Shown here piece by piece: positions 1 through 5,553 of a stretch of DNA of 5,662 nt; positions within the stretch are counted from its first letter, which is position 1, and every line of letters begins with the position of its first letter. A program made the position numbers and the translations under genes. The notes beneath the pieces were generated by a model, which searched no databases, had not been told where the DNA came from, and saw nothing but the letters and a program-made list of their open reading frames with translations. The stretch is from Bacteroidaceae bacterium (GTDB lineage Bacteria; Bacteroidota; Bacteroidia; Bacteroidales; Bacteroidaceae), in contig JAILIJ010000168.1 of assembly GCA_024695315.1 (NCBI GenBank), positions 1 through 5,662 on the forward strand. Direction: 5' to 3'.

Positions 1-818
1 CCCTCAATACCACGAGTAGCATCTACCATAAGAACACATACATCTGAATTCTCTATAGCACGGATAGAACGCATTACACTATAGTATTCCAAGTCTTCTG
101 TAACCTTGTTCTTTTTTCGAATACCTGCAGTATCTACTAGATAGAAGTTAAAACCAAATTTCTCATACTTAGTATAAATCGAATCACGAGTAGTTCCGGC
201 AATATCCGTAACCACGTTTCGGTTATCATCCAAAAATGCATTTACAATAGAAGACTTTCCTGCATTTGGTCGTCCCACAATTGCGATTCTAGGAATATCT
301 TCCTCTACGACTTCTTGCATCTCTTTTGTGAAACTGCCAACTACAGCATCAAGCAAATCACCAGTTCCGCTTCCCGTAAGAGAAGAAATACACATAGGTT
401 CGCCCAATCCTAAACTATAAAATTCTGCAGAATCATAGCGCAACTCATTCGTATCAGTCTTATTACTTACCAATATTGTAGGAATCTTACTTCGTCTTAG
501 AATATTAGCCACGGCCATATCTAGGTCCGTAATTCCAGTTTTAACATCTACAAGAAAAAGAATAACGTCACATTCTTCTATTGCAATAAGAACCTGTCGT
601 CTTATTTCCTCTTCGAAGACATCGTCGGAATTTACAACCCATCCACCAGTATCAACTACAGAGAACTCTTTGTTTCCCCACTCGCACTTGCCATACTGAC
701 GGTCACGTGTTGTTCCAGCCTCGTCACTTACAATAGCATGACGAGTTTTTGTCAATCTGTTAAAAAGCGTAGACTTACCAACATTTGGTCGTCCCACGAT
801 AGCTACTAAATTTCCCAT
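1..818 (-). CDS. der: Ribosome assembly GTPase Der (EngA), 5' part only
   Basis: This is the N-terminal 272 codons of Der, a tandem-GTPase that binds the large ribosomal subunit and is needed for its maturation. I translated it from the ATG at 818; the start MGNLVAIVGRPNVGKST puts the first P-loop at residues 9-17, as usual for the family. The first G domain shows DTGG at 56-59 and NKTD at 119-122. The second begins with GRPNAGKSS at 182-190 and has DTAG at 229-232. The reading frame is open to the left edge and stops in ATRGIEG, inside the second G domain. The family is usually about 435 residues, so the rest of that domain and the C-terminal KH-like domain lie outside the window. It follows era on the same strand after 116 bases that contain a possible RNA pseudoknot. 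No promoter of the Bacteroidota type is visible in that gap, so it is probably co-transcribed with era. The identification is secure. Confidence 0.97.
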   Translation of the reverse strand, partial: MGNLVAIVGRPNVGKSTLFNRLTKTRHAIVSDEAGTTRDRQYGKCEWGNKEFSVVDTGGWVVNSDDVFEEEIRRQVLIAIEECDVILFLVDVKTGITDLDMAVANILRRSKIPTILVSNKTDTNELRYDSAEFYSLGLGEPMCISSLTGSGTGDLLDAVVGSFTKEMQEVVEEDIPRIAIVGRPNAGKSSIVNAFLDDNRNVVTDIAGTTRDSIYTKYEKFGFNFYLVDTAGIRKKNKVTEDLEYYSVMRSIRAIENSDVCVLMVDATRGIE

Positions 819-829
819 TTCTGTAATTC

Positions 830-847
830 TCACGAACAGAGAGCCAT
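830..847 (-). other. Possible five-codon upstream reading frame (MALCS) before der
   Basis: An ATG at 847 opens a five-codon frame (Met-Ala-Leu-Cys-Ser, TGA at 830-832) ending 11 bases before the der ATG and out of frame with it. It is preceded by AAAAGGTGATT, in which AGGTGAT (849-855) matches the extended anti-Shine-Dalgarno complement with 5 bases between AGG and ATG. None of the full-length genes here has such a site. The start codon lies inside the 3' arm of the predicted pseudoknot (839-847). It might be a regulatory leader peptide, or the purine-rich stretch may be coincidence. Translation is not shown by the sequence. Confidence 0.2.
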
Positions 848-920
848 AATCACCTTTTGCGGTTAATACTATCTTATTCCTGATGGCTCTCCCAATCCTT
901 CGGAAAGGGCAGGAATAGAC
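838..920 (-). promoter_or_regulatory. Candidate H-type pseudoknot in the era-der intergenic RNA
   Basis: Read on the minus strand, UAUUCCUG (917-910) is complementary to CAGGAAUA (882-875) over 8 bp. With one bulged A at 874 this can extend to GUC (920-918) pairing GAU (873-871). GAGAGCCAU (891-883) is complementary to AUGGCUCUC (847-839) over 9 bp, plus a G-U pair at 892/838. The order of the arms is stem 1 5', stem 2 5', stem 1 3', stem 2 3', with no base between positions 883 and 882. This is the layout of a coaxially stacked H-type pseudoknot. Loop 1 is 18 nt and holds a small CCUU-UCCG-AAGG hairpin (908-897). Loop 3 is 27 nt and ends in an SD-like sequence. It begins 14 bases after the era stop and ends about 20 bases before the der ATG, so it could control der translation or protect the era mRNA end. 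I do not recognise a known riboswitch. The pairing is exact, but the function is inference. Confidence 0.5.
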
Positions 921-934
921 TTTTAATTAATTAT

Positions 935-1816
935 TTATTCTGGATTATACCCAAACAAGTTCAATTCCTTATCTGAATTTCTCCAGTCTTTATCTACTTT
1001 TACAAAAGTCTCCAAGAAAACAGTTTTCCCGAAGAACTTCTCCAGGCTCTTTCTAGCCTCCGTTGCAACTTTCTTAAGCGCTTTTCCACCATGGCCAATA
1101 ATAATACCCTTTTGTGAATCGCGCTCCACATATATAACAACATTTATATGTATATGTTTATCATCCTCTTTGAAGCTTTCGACGCCCACCTCAACGGAAT
1201 ATGGTATTTCTTTGTCGTAATACAAAAGTATCTTTTCACGAACAATCTCGCTAACAAAGAAACGTGCAGGCTTATCTGTCAATTGGTCCTTATCAAAATA
1301 AGGAGGACACTCCGGCAACAATTCTTTTATCCTTTTCAGCACCGGTTCAATGTTAAACTTATTAAGAGCTGAAATAGGTAGAATTTCTGCCTTTGGAAGA
1401 ACAGAATGCCATTCTTCGACCATCTTAATCAGATTTTCTTGATTAGTAAGGTCTATCTTGTTAATAAGCACAAGCAAAGGTACATCAATCTTTGCTACCT
1501 TCTGAAGAAAATCACTATTCTTATCAATTTTCTCAACAGGGTCCGTAACATACAAAAGAACATCAGCATCTACCAAAGCACTTTCCGAAAAAGCCAACAT
1601 TGACTCCTGCAACTTATAATTAGGTTTCAGCACACCTGGTGTGTCAGAAAAAACAATCTGAGCTTCATCATCATTAATAATACCCATAATACGATGACGA
1701 GTTGTCTGAGCCTTAAAAGTAGCTATTGATATTCTCTCTCCAACAAGGAGATTCATAAGAGTTGACTTTCCCACATTAGGATTACCAACAATATTTACAA
1801 ACCCTGACTTGTGCAT
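935..1816 (-). CDS. era: GTPase Era, 16S rRNA-binding ribosome maturation factor
   Basis: This encodes 293 residues, close to the usual Era length of about 300. Era is a cytoplasmic GTPase that binds near the 3' end of 16S rRNA and promotes 30S subunit maturation. The G domain shows the P-loop GNPNVGKST at 11-19, the switch I region with QTTRHRI at 37-43, DTPG at 58-61, NKID at 119-122 and the SAL motif at 149-151. The C-terminal part carries the KH RNA-binding domain with the GHGG loop at 241-244 in IIIGHGGKALKKV. The ATG at 1816 gives MHKSGFVNIVGNPNVGKST, matching the expected family start; no Shine-Dalgarno is seen, as is common in Bacteroidota. It follows fabH after 73 bases that include an intrinsic terminator, leaving only about 20 bases for a leader. 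der lies downstream. No promoter with a TAnnTTTG element was found in the gap, so expression may depend on read-through. Confidence 0.98.
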   Translation of the reverse strand: MHKSGFVNIVGNPNVGKSTLMNLLVGERISIATFKAQTTRHRIMGIINDDEAQIVFSDTPGVLKPNYKLQESMLAFSESALVDADVLLYVTDPVEKIDKNSDFLQKVAKIDVPLLVLINKIDLTNQENLIKMVEEWHSVLPKAEILPISALNKFNIEPVLKRIKELLPECPPYFDKDQLTDKPARFFVSEIVREKILLYYDKEIPYSVEVGVESFKEDDKHIHINVVIYVERDSQKGIIIGHGGKALKKVATEARKSLEKFFGKTVFLETFVKVDKDWRNSDKELNLFGYNPE

Positions 1817-1835
1817 AATAGTTATGATTCTAATT

Positions 1836-1868
1836 AAAAAAGCGCACCGTCACATAGCGATGCGCTTT
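1836..1868 (-). terminator. Intrinsic terminator after fabH
   Basis: On the minus strand AAAGCGCAUCG (1868-1858) pairs with CGGUGCGCUUU (1849-1839): 11 bp with one U-G pair and an 8-base loop CUAUGUGA. Six U's run from 1841 to 1836. The hairpin starts 21 bases after the fabH stop codon. The U-run reaches to within 20 bases of the era start, so it both ends the yceD-rpmF-fabH transcript and stands in the leader of any read-through into era-der. The structure is strong. How completely it terminates cannot be read from sequence. Confidence 0.85.
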
Positions 1869-1889
1869 CTATAATAATTTAAGATTAAA

Positions 1890-2975
1890 TTATTCTTCTT
1901 TACTACGTTTAGCATACCACTCTTCGCGGCTTATCTTTCCTTCTTGATAGAAGTCAGCTGGTGTGTCAGCAAACTTGCTGCCATCATATCCCCATATCAT
2001 GTAAGATGCGCCCCAAGTAAATCCCGCTCCAAAAGCAGTAAATACAAGTTTGTCACCTTTCTTTAATTTTGGTTCATATTCCCACAAAGCCAAAGGTAAT
2101 GTTCCACCAGAAGTATTAGCCATGTGATCAATATTTATCATCACCTGCTCTTCACTCAATCCAAGTCGACGAGCAACTGAAGCCTCTATTCTAACATTAG
2201 CTTGATGAGGAATTAGCCATGTAATATTATCCTTTGAAAGATTATTACGTTTGGCTATTGTTTCTACAGCATCAGACATATTAGTCACAGCATGTTTGAA
2301 AACTGTACGTCCCTCCTGGTAAACATAATGTTCACGATTGTCAACAGTCTCATGACTTGGCATTTTTGCCGAACCACCAGCAGACATGTGAAGTGGTGGA
2401 TAGCCCTGACCATCAACACGGAAATATGTATCCATTAAGCCGACTTCTTCAGTTGTAGCCTCCATCAACACGCAAGCAGCACCATCGCCAAAAATAGGAC
2501 AAGTATTTCTATCTTCATAATTAGTCATAGAAGACATATGATCACCACCACATACGATGATTCTCTTATTTCGTCCTGTAGCAATAAGTCCTGCGCCCAC
2601 CTCCATAGCATATAGGAAACCAGAGCATGCAGCCTCCATATCGAAGCCATAAGCATTCTTTAGTCCACAATTACCAATTACAAGTGAAGCCGTTGATGGG
2701 AAATGATAATCTGGAGTAGTAGTAGCAACAATCAGCGCCTCAATAGTATCTGGGTCAACTTTTGTTTTGGCAAGGAGTTGTTTTACAGCCCTTGTCATAA
2801 GGTAAGAAGTTCCCGCACCTTGTTCAGGTTTAAGGATATGACGTGTTTTTACGCCAATACGTTCCATAATCCATTCATCACTTGTTTCAACGATTTGAGA
2901 CATCTCCTCGTTGTCGAGAATATAATTAGGAACATATCCACCTATACCTGTTATAACAGCATTAATCTTTTCCAT
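1890..2975 (-). CDS. fabH: 3-oxoacyl-ACP synthase III (KAS III, FabH)
   Basis: FabH condenses an acyl-CoA primer, usually acetyl-CoA, with malonyl-ACP to begin each round of type II fatty-acid synthesis in the cytoplasm. The 361-residue product has the KAS III Cys-His-Asn triad: C117 in AACSGF, H257 in PHQAN and N287 in ANTSGG. The N-terminal TSDEW motif (31-35) is followed by ERIGVKTRH, where many homologues have R-T-G. The glycine-rich GAGFTWG (316-322) closes the thiolase fold. E. coli FabH, 317 residues, ends shortly after that point; this protein adds a charged tail of roughly 31 residues after IWGY (328-331), rich in Lys, Glu and Asp. The ATG at 2975 gives a normal family start. It lies 31 bases after rpmF with no promoter between, so it belongs to the yceD-rpmF-fabH operon. 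The plsX often found between rpmF and fabH is missing. Primer preference (acetyl or branched) cannot be told from the sequence. Confidence 0.97.
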   Translation of the reverse strand: MEKINAVITGIGGYVPNYILDNEEMSQIVETSDEWIMERIGVKTRHILKPEQGAGTSYLMTRAVKQLLAKTKVDPDTIEALIVATTTPDYHFPSTASLVIGNCGLKNAYGFDMEAACSGFLYAMEVGAGLIATGRNKRIIVCGGDHMSSMTNYEDRNTCPIFGDGAACVLMEATTEEVGLMDTYFRVDGQGYPPLHMSAGGSAKMPSHETVDNREHYVYQEGRTVFKHAVTNMSDAVETIAKRNNLSKDNITWLIPHQANVRIEASVARRLGLSEEQVMINIDHMANTSGGTLPLALWEYEPKLKKGDKLVFTAFGAGFTWGASYMIWGYDGSKFADTPADFYQEGKISREEWYAKRSKEE

Positions 2976-3006
2976 AATATTGTAGGCTTTCGCTGATTAG
3001 TATATT

Positions 3007-3192
3007 TTAGATAGCTGCTTCCTTAGCGATAGCAATCTTACCTCTATAGTAACCGCATGAAGGACAAACTGTGTGATAAATATAGAATTCGCCACAATTT
3101 GGACATACGCCAAGTGTAGGTGCTGTTGCACCATCATGAGTTCTTCTCTTAAGTGTTCTAGTCTTTGACTGTCTTCTTTTTGGATGTGCCAT
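3007..3192 (-). CDS. rpmF: Large-subunit ribosomal protein bL32
   Basis: This 61-residue protein is bL32 of the 50S subunit. The N-terminus MAHPKRRQSKTRT is the strongly basic, rRNA-binding tail typical of the family. It is followed by a zinc ribbon with C30, C33, C43 and C46 (CPNC and CPSC), so this is the zinc-binding form rather than the cysteine-free paralogue made under zinc shortage. Its length matches the family (about 57-64). The ATG at 3192 lies only 14 bases after the yceD stop, with no Shine-Dalgarno, and fabH follows 31 bases downstream. The yceD-rpmF pairing is widely conserved in bacteria and supports both calls. Confidence 0.98.
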   Translation of the reverse strand: MAHPKRRQSKTRTLKRRTHDGATAPTLGVCPNCGEFYIYHTVCPSCGYYRGKIAIAKEAAI

Positions 3193-3206
3193 AATTTTTT
3201 TCTATT

Positions 3207-3749
3207 TTATTTATTAATTAAATCTTTTAATACTTGCCATCGCTCATCAATAGGCTTTGGCTCGTTTGAATCATCACTCGTATCATCGTCATAACTGCTT
3301 CGGGCAGTTTGATGCTTGCTGAGTTCCTGCATCATCGCGTCATCACATTTCCCAGGTTCATGAGTACACGTTATCGGCATGCTAAGAGCAATAAATTCAT
3401 AGATAAACTGTGCTAGGTCAATATAACCTTCAGTCTCAGGAACAATAACACAGTCTCCGTCATCAGAATATTCATCTCCCAATTTTACGACAAGTTCATC
3501 CGAAGTATCGATCCGCAATTCGAGATCGGAAAGACACCTATCACATGGAACGATTACGTATCCTGTTGAATGAACATAAAACTTGAACACAGTACCTGTG
3601 CAGACACAACTAACAGTAGTATCGACACAGCCACGATTTATCAGTCCATCAATTTCCTTAAAAAAATCATCATCTTCCTTAAAAGAAAAATCCCTTTTAT
3701 CGAAGTGTGAACCTAACAAATCAATCTTATATGTATTCTTTGTATTCAT
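3207..3749 (-). CDS. yceD: DUF177/YceD-family protein, 23S rRNA accumulation factor
   Basis: This 180-residue acidic protein belongs to the DUF177 (YceD) family, whose members are needed for normal accumulation of 23S rRNA in bacteria and plastids; the biochemical role is not settled. The family marks seen are the early YKIDL segment (7-11), CDRC at 69-72 followed by LSDLELRID, a later cysteine pair at C128 and C135, and the C-terminal PIDERWQVLKDL (167-178) that resembles the family's usual end. Between residues 150 and 165 lies a low-complexity Asp/Ser run, probably disordered. Placement directly before rpmF is the classic context. The ATG at 3749 is preferred because no other Met occurs until 139 and the conserved segment begins at residue 7. 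A Bacteroidota promoter ends only 8 bases before this ATG, so the mRNA leader must be very short. Confidence 0.9.
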   Translation of the reverse strand: MNTKNTYKIDLLGSHFDKRDFSFKEDDDFFKEIDGLINRGCVDTTVSCVCTGTVFKFYVHSTGYVIVPCDRCLSDLELRIDTSDELVVKLGDEYSDDGDCVIVPETEGYIDLAQFIYEFIALSMPITCTHEPGKCDDAMMQELSKHQTARSSYDDDTSDDSNEPKPIDERWQVLKDLINK

Positions 3750-3757
3750 TCAGCATG

Positions 3758-3787
3758 CAAAGTTACAAAATATCTATGTCATTCAAA
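3758..3787 (-). promoter_or_regulatory. Promoter of the yceD-rpmF-fabH operon
   Basis: The -7 element TAACTTTG (3765-3758) matches the Bacteroidota primary-sigma consensus TAnnTTTG exactly. A -33 TTTG (3787-3784) sits 18 bases upstream of it. The element ends 8 bases before the yceD ATG, so transcription should begin within a few bases of the start codon. No strong terminator hairpin for the upstream kinase is visible in the rest of the gap (3788-3878), which is AT-rich with A and T runs. Confidence 0.7.
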
Positions 3788-3878
3788 GATTTTTTGACCA
3801 CCTTTTTTAAAAATAAAAGTTTTTTTCTTAAATATTATGACTAACGCCAATAAAAACAGAACAATAAAAGTCAACAAA

Positions 3879-5054
3879 TCACAGGACTCGTGGTAATTCT
3901 ATTCTAAAAGTAGTACCTACGCCTAATTCTGAAGACTTCACAAAAATCTTGCCTTTATGATATTGTTCAACTATTCTTCTTGCCAAAGACAGTCCTAATC
4001 CCCATCCTCTTTCCTTTGTTGTAAAACCAGGCTTAAAAATGGATTCAAAATTATTTTTAGAAATACCCTTACCAGAATCAGAAACCTCGACAACCACAAA
4101 GTTTATATCTTCTGTAACACTTATATCAATTGTGCCACTTCCATCCATAGCATCAACCGCATTCTTACATAAATTCTCCAAAACCCACTCAAACAAAGCA
4201 GAAACGAGATTCACAATAACAGGTTCCTGTGACATATTAGTCATAAAACGAACCTTATCAGATGTACGATGATCCATATATGTGACTACCCTTTTGACGA
4301 CCTCAACCACATCCTCTGGTTTCGGTTCTGGCAAAGACCCTATCTTTGAGAATCTATCTGCCACACGTTCTAGGCGTTTTATATCATTATCCATTTCAGG
4401 AATCATCTTATCATCAGGATAAGTATCTTTAAGAACTTGAGACCATGCCATTAATGAGGAAATTGGTGTTCCTAACTGATGAGCTGTTTCCTTAGAAAGT
4501 CCCACCCACACTTTATTCTGTTCAGCCCTTGCAGCGGCAAATAAAGCAAAGATAGAGACCATAACGAACACTATGACAACCGCCAGTTGTACAAAAGGAT
4601 AAGCTTCAAGTCTTTTTAACATCAAAGACTCATCATAACAAATATTAATATAATCAATTACGCCCTCCTCATCAGCAGGCAAATCTATACGAATAACTTT
4701 ACCTTCCACCATCATCCGCTTAGCCAAAGATTTAAGAGCATAAATAGAATCTTTCTTGGTATAATATCCTATTTCAATATTTCTAAACGTTTTCACTTCC
4801 CCATCACTTCCTAAAACAAGAACAGGGATAGTGTTATTGCCATTTAAGACCTTAAGCACAAGATTTAGATCTGTGTTTTCATCTGCAGTATTCAAGGAGC
4901 GCATAGCCTCTGCCCACACTTCCATATCATTATTCTCTTCACTTTTCAAGTCTCGAATAAGATAATTAGATGCTAGAAGTGAAACTAAGGCAATAACTAT
5001 TGCAAAGCCAAACAAAAGGTATTTAATATTTCTAATACGAGCGAACCAATTCAT
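3879..5054 (-). CDS. Orphan membrane sensor histidine kinase (HisKA/HATPase_c)
   Basis: This is a sensor kinase of 391 residues counted from the ATG at 5054. Membrane segments lie at about 12-34 and 152-175, enclosing an extracytoplasmic sensor region of about 115 residues with no motif I recognise. The second segment leads almost directly to the H-box AHQLGTPISSL, so there is no room for a HAMP domain. The phosphoacceptor is H192, followed by Gln rather than the usual Glu or Asp. The ATPase domain has the N-box ENLCKNAVDAMD (293-304), the G1 box DSGKGI (326-331), FKPGFTTKE and the G2 box GWGLGLSL. The frame is open six codons further to a TTG at 5072, but that stretch contains the promoter, so ATG 5054 is chosen. 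No response regulator is in the window: upstream is an rRNA operon and downstream is yceD. The signal and partner are unknown. It has its own promoter. Confidence 0.93.
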   Translation of the reverse strand: MNWFARIRNIKYLLFGFAIVIALVSLLASNYLIRDLKSEENNDMEVWAEAMRSLNTADENTDLNLVLKVLNGNNTIPVLVLGSDGEVKTFRNIEIGYYTKKDSIYALKSLAKRMMVEGKVIRIDLPADEEGVIDYINICYDESLMLKRLEAYPFVQLAVVIVFVMVSIFALFAAARAEQNKVWVGLSKETAHQLGTPISSLMAWSQVLKDTYPDDKMIPEMDNDIKRLERVADRFSKIGSLPEPKPEDVVEVVKRVVTYMDHRTSDKVRFMTNMSQEPVIVNLVSALFEWVLENLCKNAVDAMDGSGTIDISVTEDINFVVVEVSDSGKGISKNNFESIFKPGFTTKERGWGLGLSLARRIVEQYHKGKIFVKSSELGVGTTFRIELPRVL

Positions 5055-5058
5055 AAAG

Positions 5059-5089
5059 CAAAGATAAAGCAAAAGAATTAAATTGCAAA
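5059..5089 (-). promoter_or_regulatory. Promoter of the histidine kinase gene
   Basis: The -7 element TATCTTTG (5066-5059) is an exact TAnnTTTG. A TTTG (5089-5086) lies 19 bases upstream, the expected -33 box of the Bacteroidota primary sigma factor. Only four bases (CTTT) separate the element from the ATG at 5054. Transcription would therefore begin at or next to the start codon, giving a leaderless mRNA. The promoter overlaps the open frame that runs up to TTG 5072, which argues against that longer start. Confidence 0.75.
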
Positions 5090-5144
5090 AAAGAAACTCA
5101 AAAAATGTATTTTTTCTTGATGACTAAAAAAAAGGATGGCAATG

Positions 5145-5213
5145 ATTTCTAGCCCCACTATAAAAAACAGACTTGACTAGACCTTCTAGAAAGCCTTAGC
5201 CCCACCTAGAAAT
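5145..5213. repeat. Small repeat cluster between the 5S terminator and the kinase promoter
   Basis: An 8-base perfect inverted repeat, ATTTCTAG (5145-5152) and CTAGAAAT (5206-5213), bounds a 69-base segment. Inside it TAGCCCCAC occurs twice as a direct repeat (5150-5158 and 5197-5205), and the palindrome TTCTAGAA lies at 5184-5191. CTAG occurs four times in all. No open frame or transposon hallmark is present. It could be a remnant of a small repeat element, a protein-binding site or chance enrichment. The rest of the gap (5073-5226) is AT-rich with A and T runs. Confidence 0.4.
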
Positions 5214-5226
5214 TTAAACACACAAA

Positions 5227-5259
5227 AGAAAGCCCCCGAAGATTACTCTTCGGAGGCTT
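5227..5259 (-). terminator. Intrinsic terminator of the rRNA operon
   Basis: On the minus strand AAGCCUCCGAAGA (5259-5247) pairs with UCUUCGGGGGCUU (5242-5230). This is 13 bp with one U-G pair and a GUAA tetraloop of the stable GNRA type (5246-5243). The arm continues into the U-rich stretch UUUCUUUUG. It begins a few bases after the 3' end of 5S rRNA and is the expected end of the operon, separating it from the kinase gene. Confidence 0.92.
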
Positions 5260-5266
5260 CTCAAGA

Positions 5267-5376
5267 AGGCGGCGACCTACTCTCCCACATTGCGGTGCAG
5301 TACCATCGGCGCGCTCGGGCTTAACTTCTCTGTTCGGGATGGGAAGAGGTGGAACCCCGAGGCTAAAAACACCCAA
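5267..5376 (-). rRNA. rrf: 5S ribosomal RNA
   Basis: The minus strand carries the conserved 5S core: UCCACCUCUUCCCAU, then CCGAACAGAGAAGUUAAGC, then GCGCCGAUGGUACUGC and GGGAGAGUAGGUCGCCGCC. The length is about 110 nt and the order of elements is complete, including the loop B/C region and the 3' strand of helix I. Ends are placed by the helix I pairing of GGUG near 5375 with GCC-GCC at 5268-5273 and are good to about 3 bases. It follows 23S rRNA in the usual bacterial order and precedes the operon terminator. Confidence 0.95.
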
Positions 5377-5553
5377 ATATGTCTTTTACTTCTTTTTGAC
5401 TGCTTTTTATTGTTATTTTTTTTGTTTTGTCTTTGACTTTAGCGTTTGCTTTGTGCCTTTGACTTGCAGACATGAAGTTATTCGGTTCGATTATTGACTG
5501 TGGAAAGAAGAATCAAGTGGAAATGTATTCCATTGTATATGCCTGCTGCTGCG
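5377..5553 (-). other. 23S-5S internal transcribed spacer
   Basis: This spacer of about 175 bases is strongly asymmetric, T-rich on the plus strand (A-rich in the transcript), with no tRNA or reading frame. CTTTGACTT occurs twice (plus-strand 5431-5439 and 5457-5465, 26 bases apart), with a third TTTGAC at 5395-5400. A short hairpin TGGAA-ATGTA-TTCCA lies at about 5518-5532. The part next to the 23S end is expected to pair with the 23S 5' flank for RNase III-type processing, but that flank is outside the window. Confidence 0.7.

Noticed and set aside
1148..1603. Plus-strand open frames of 65-74 codons opposite era
   Set aside because: They lie wholly inside a well-conserved gene on the other strand, have no family features and no promoter, and read as antisense shadows. 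The same holds for plus-strand frames at 2703-2996, 3583-3810 and 4039-4272.
2091..2098. CAAAGGTA, the reverse complement of TAnnTTTG, inside fabH as a possible era promoter
   Set aside because: There is no TTTG box at the right distance, it lies far from era, and one or two chance matches per strand are expected in a window of this size.
5055..5072. Six extra N-terminal codons for the kinase starting from TTG at 5072
   Set aside because: The start is TTG, the codons overlap an exact -7 promoter element, and an ATG followed by a normal membrane-anchor start lies at 5054.
5105..5152. A 15-codon plus-strand frame (MYFFLMTKKKDGNDF)
   Set aside because: It lies in A/T-run sequence, with no promoter, ribosome site or conservation evidence, and is no longer than expected by chance.
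5427..5465. Repeated CTTTGACTT units in the spacer as a CRISPR or tandem array
   Set aside because: There are only two exact copies of 9 bases, with no regular unit and no spacers; this fits low-complexity drift.
5377..5553. A tRNA or small RNA gene in the 23S-5S spacer
   Set aside because: No cloverleaf, T-loop motif or CCA end can be found, and the spacer is mostly T-rich low-complexity sequence.
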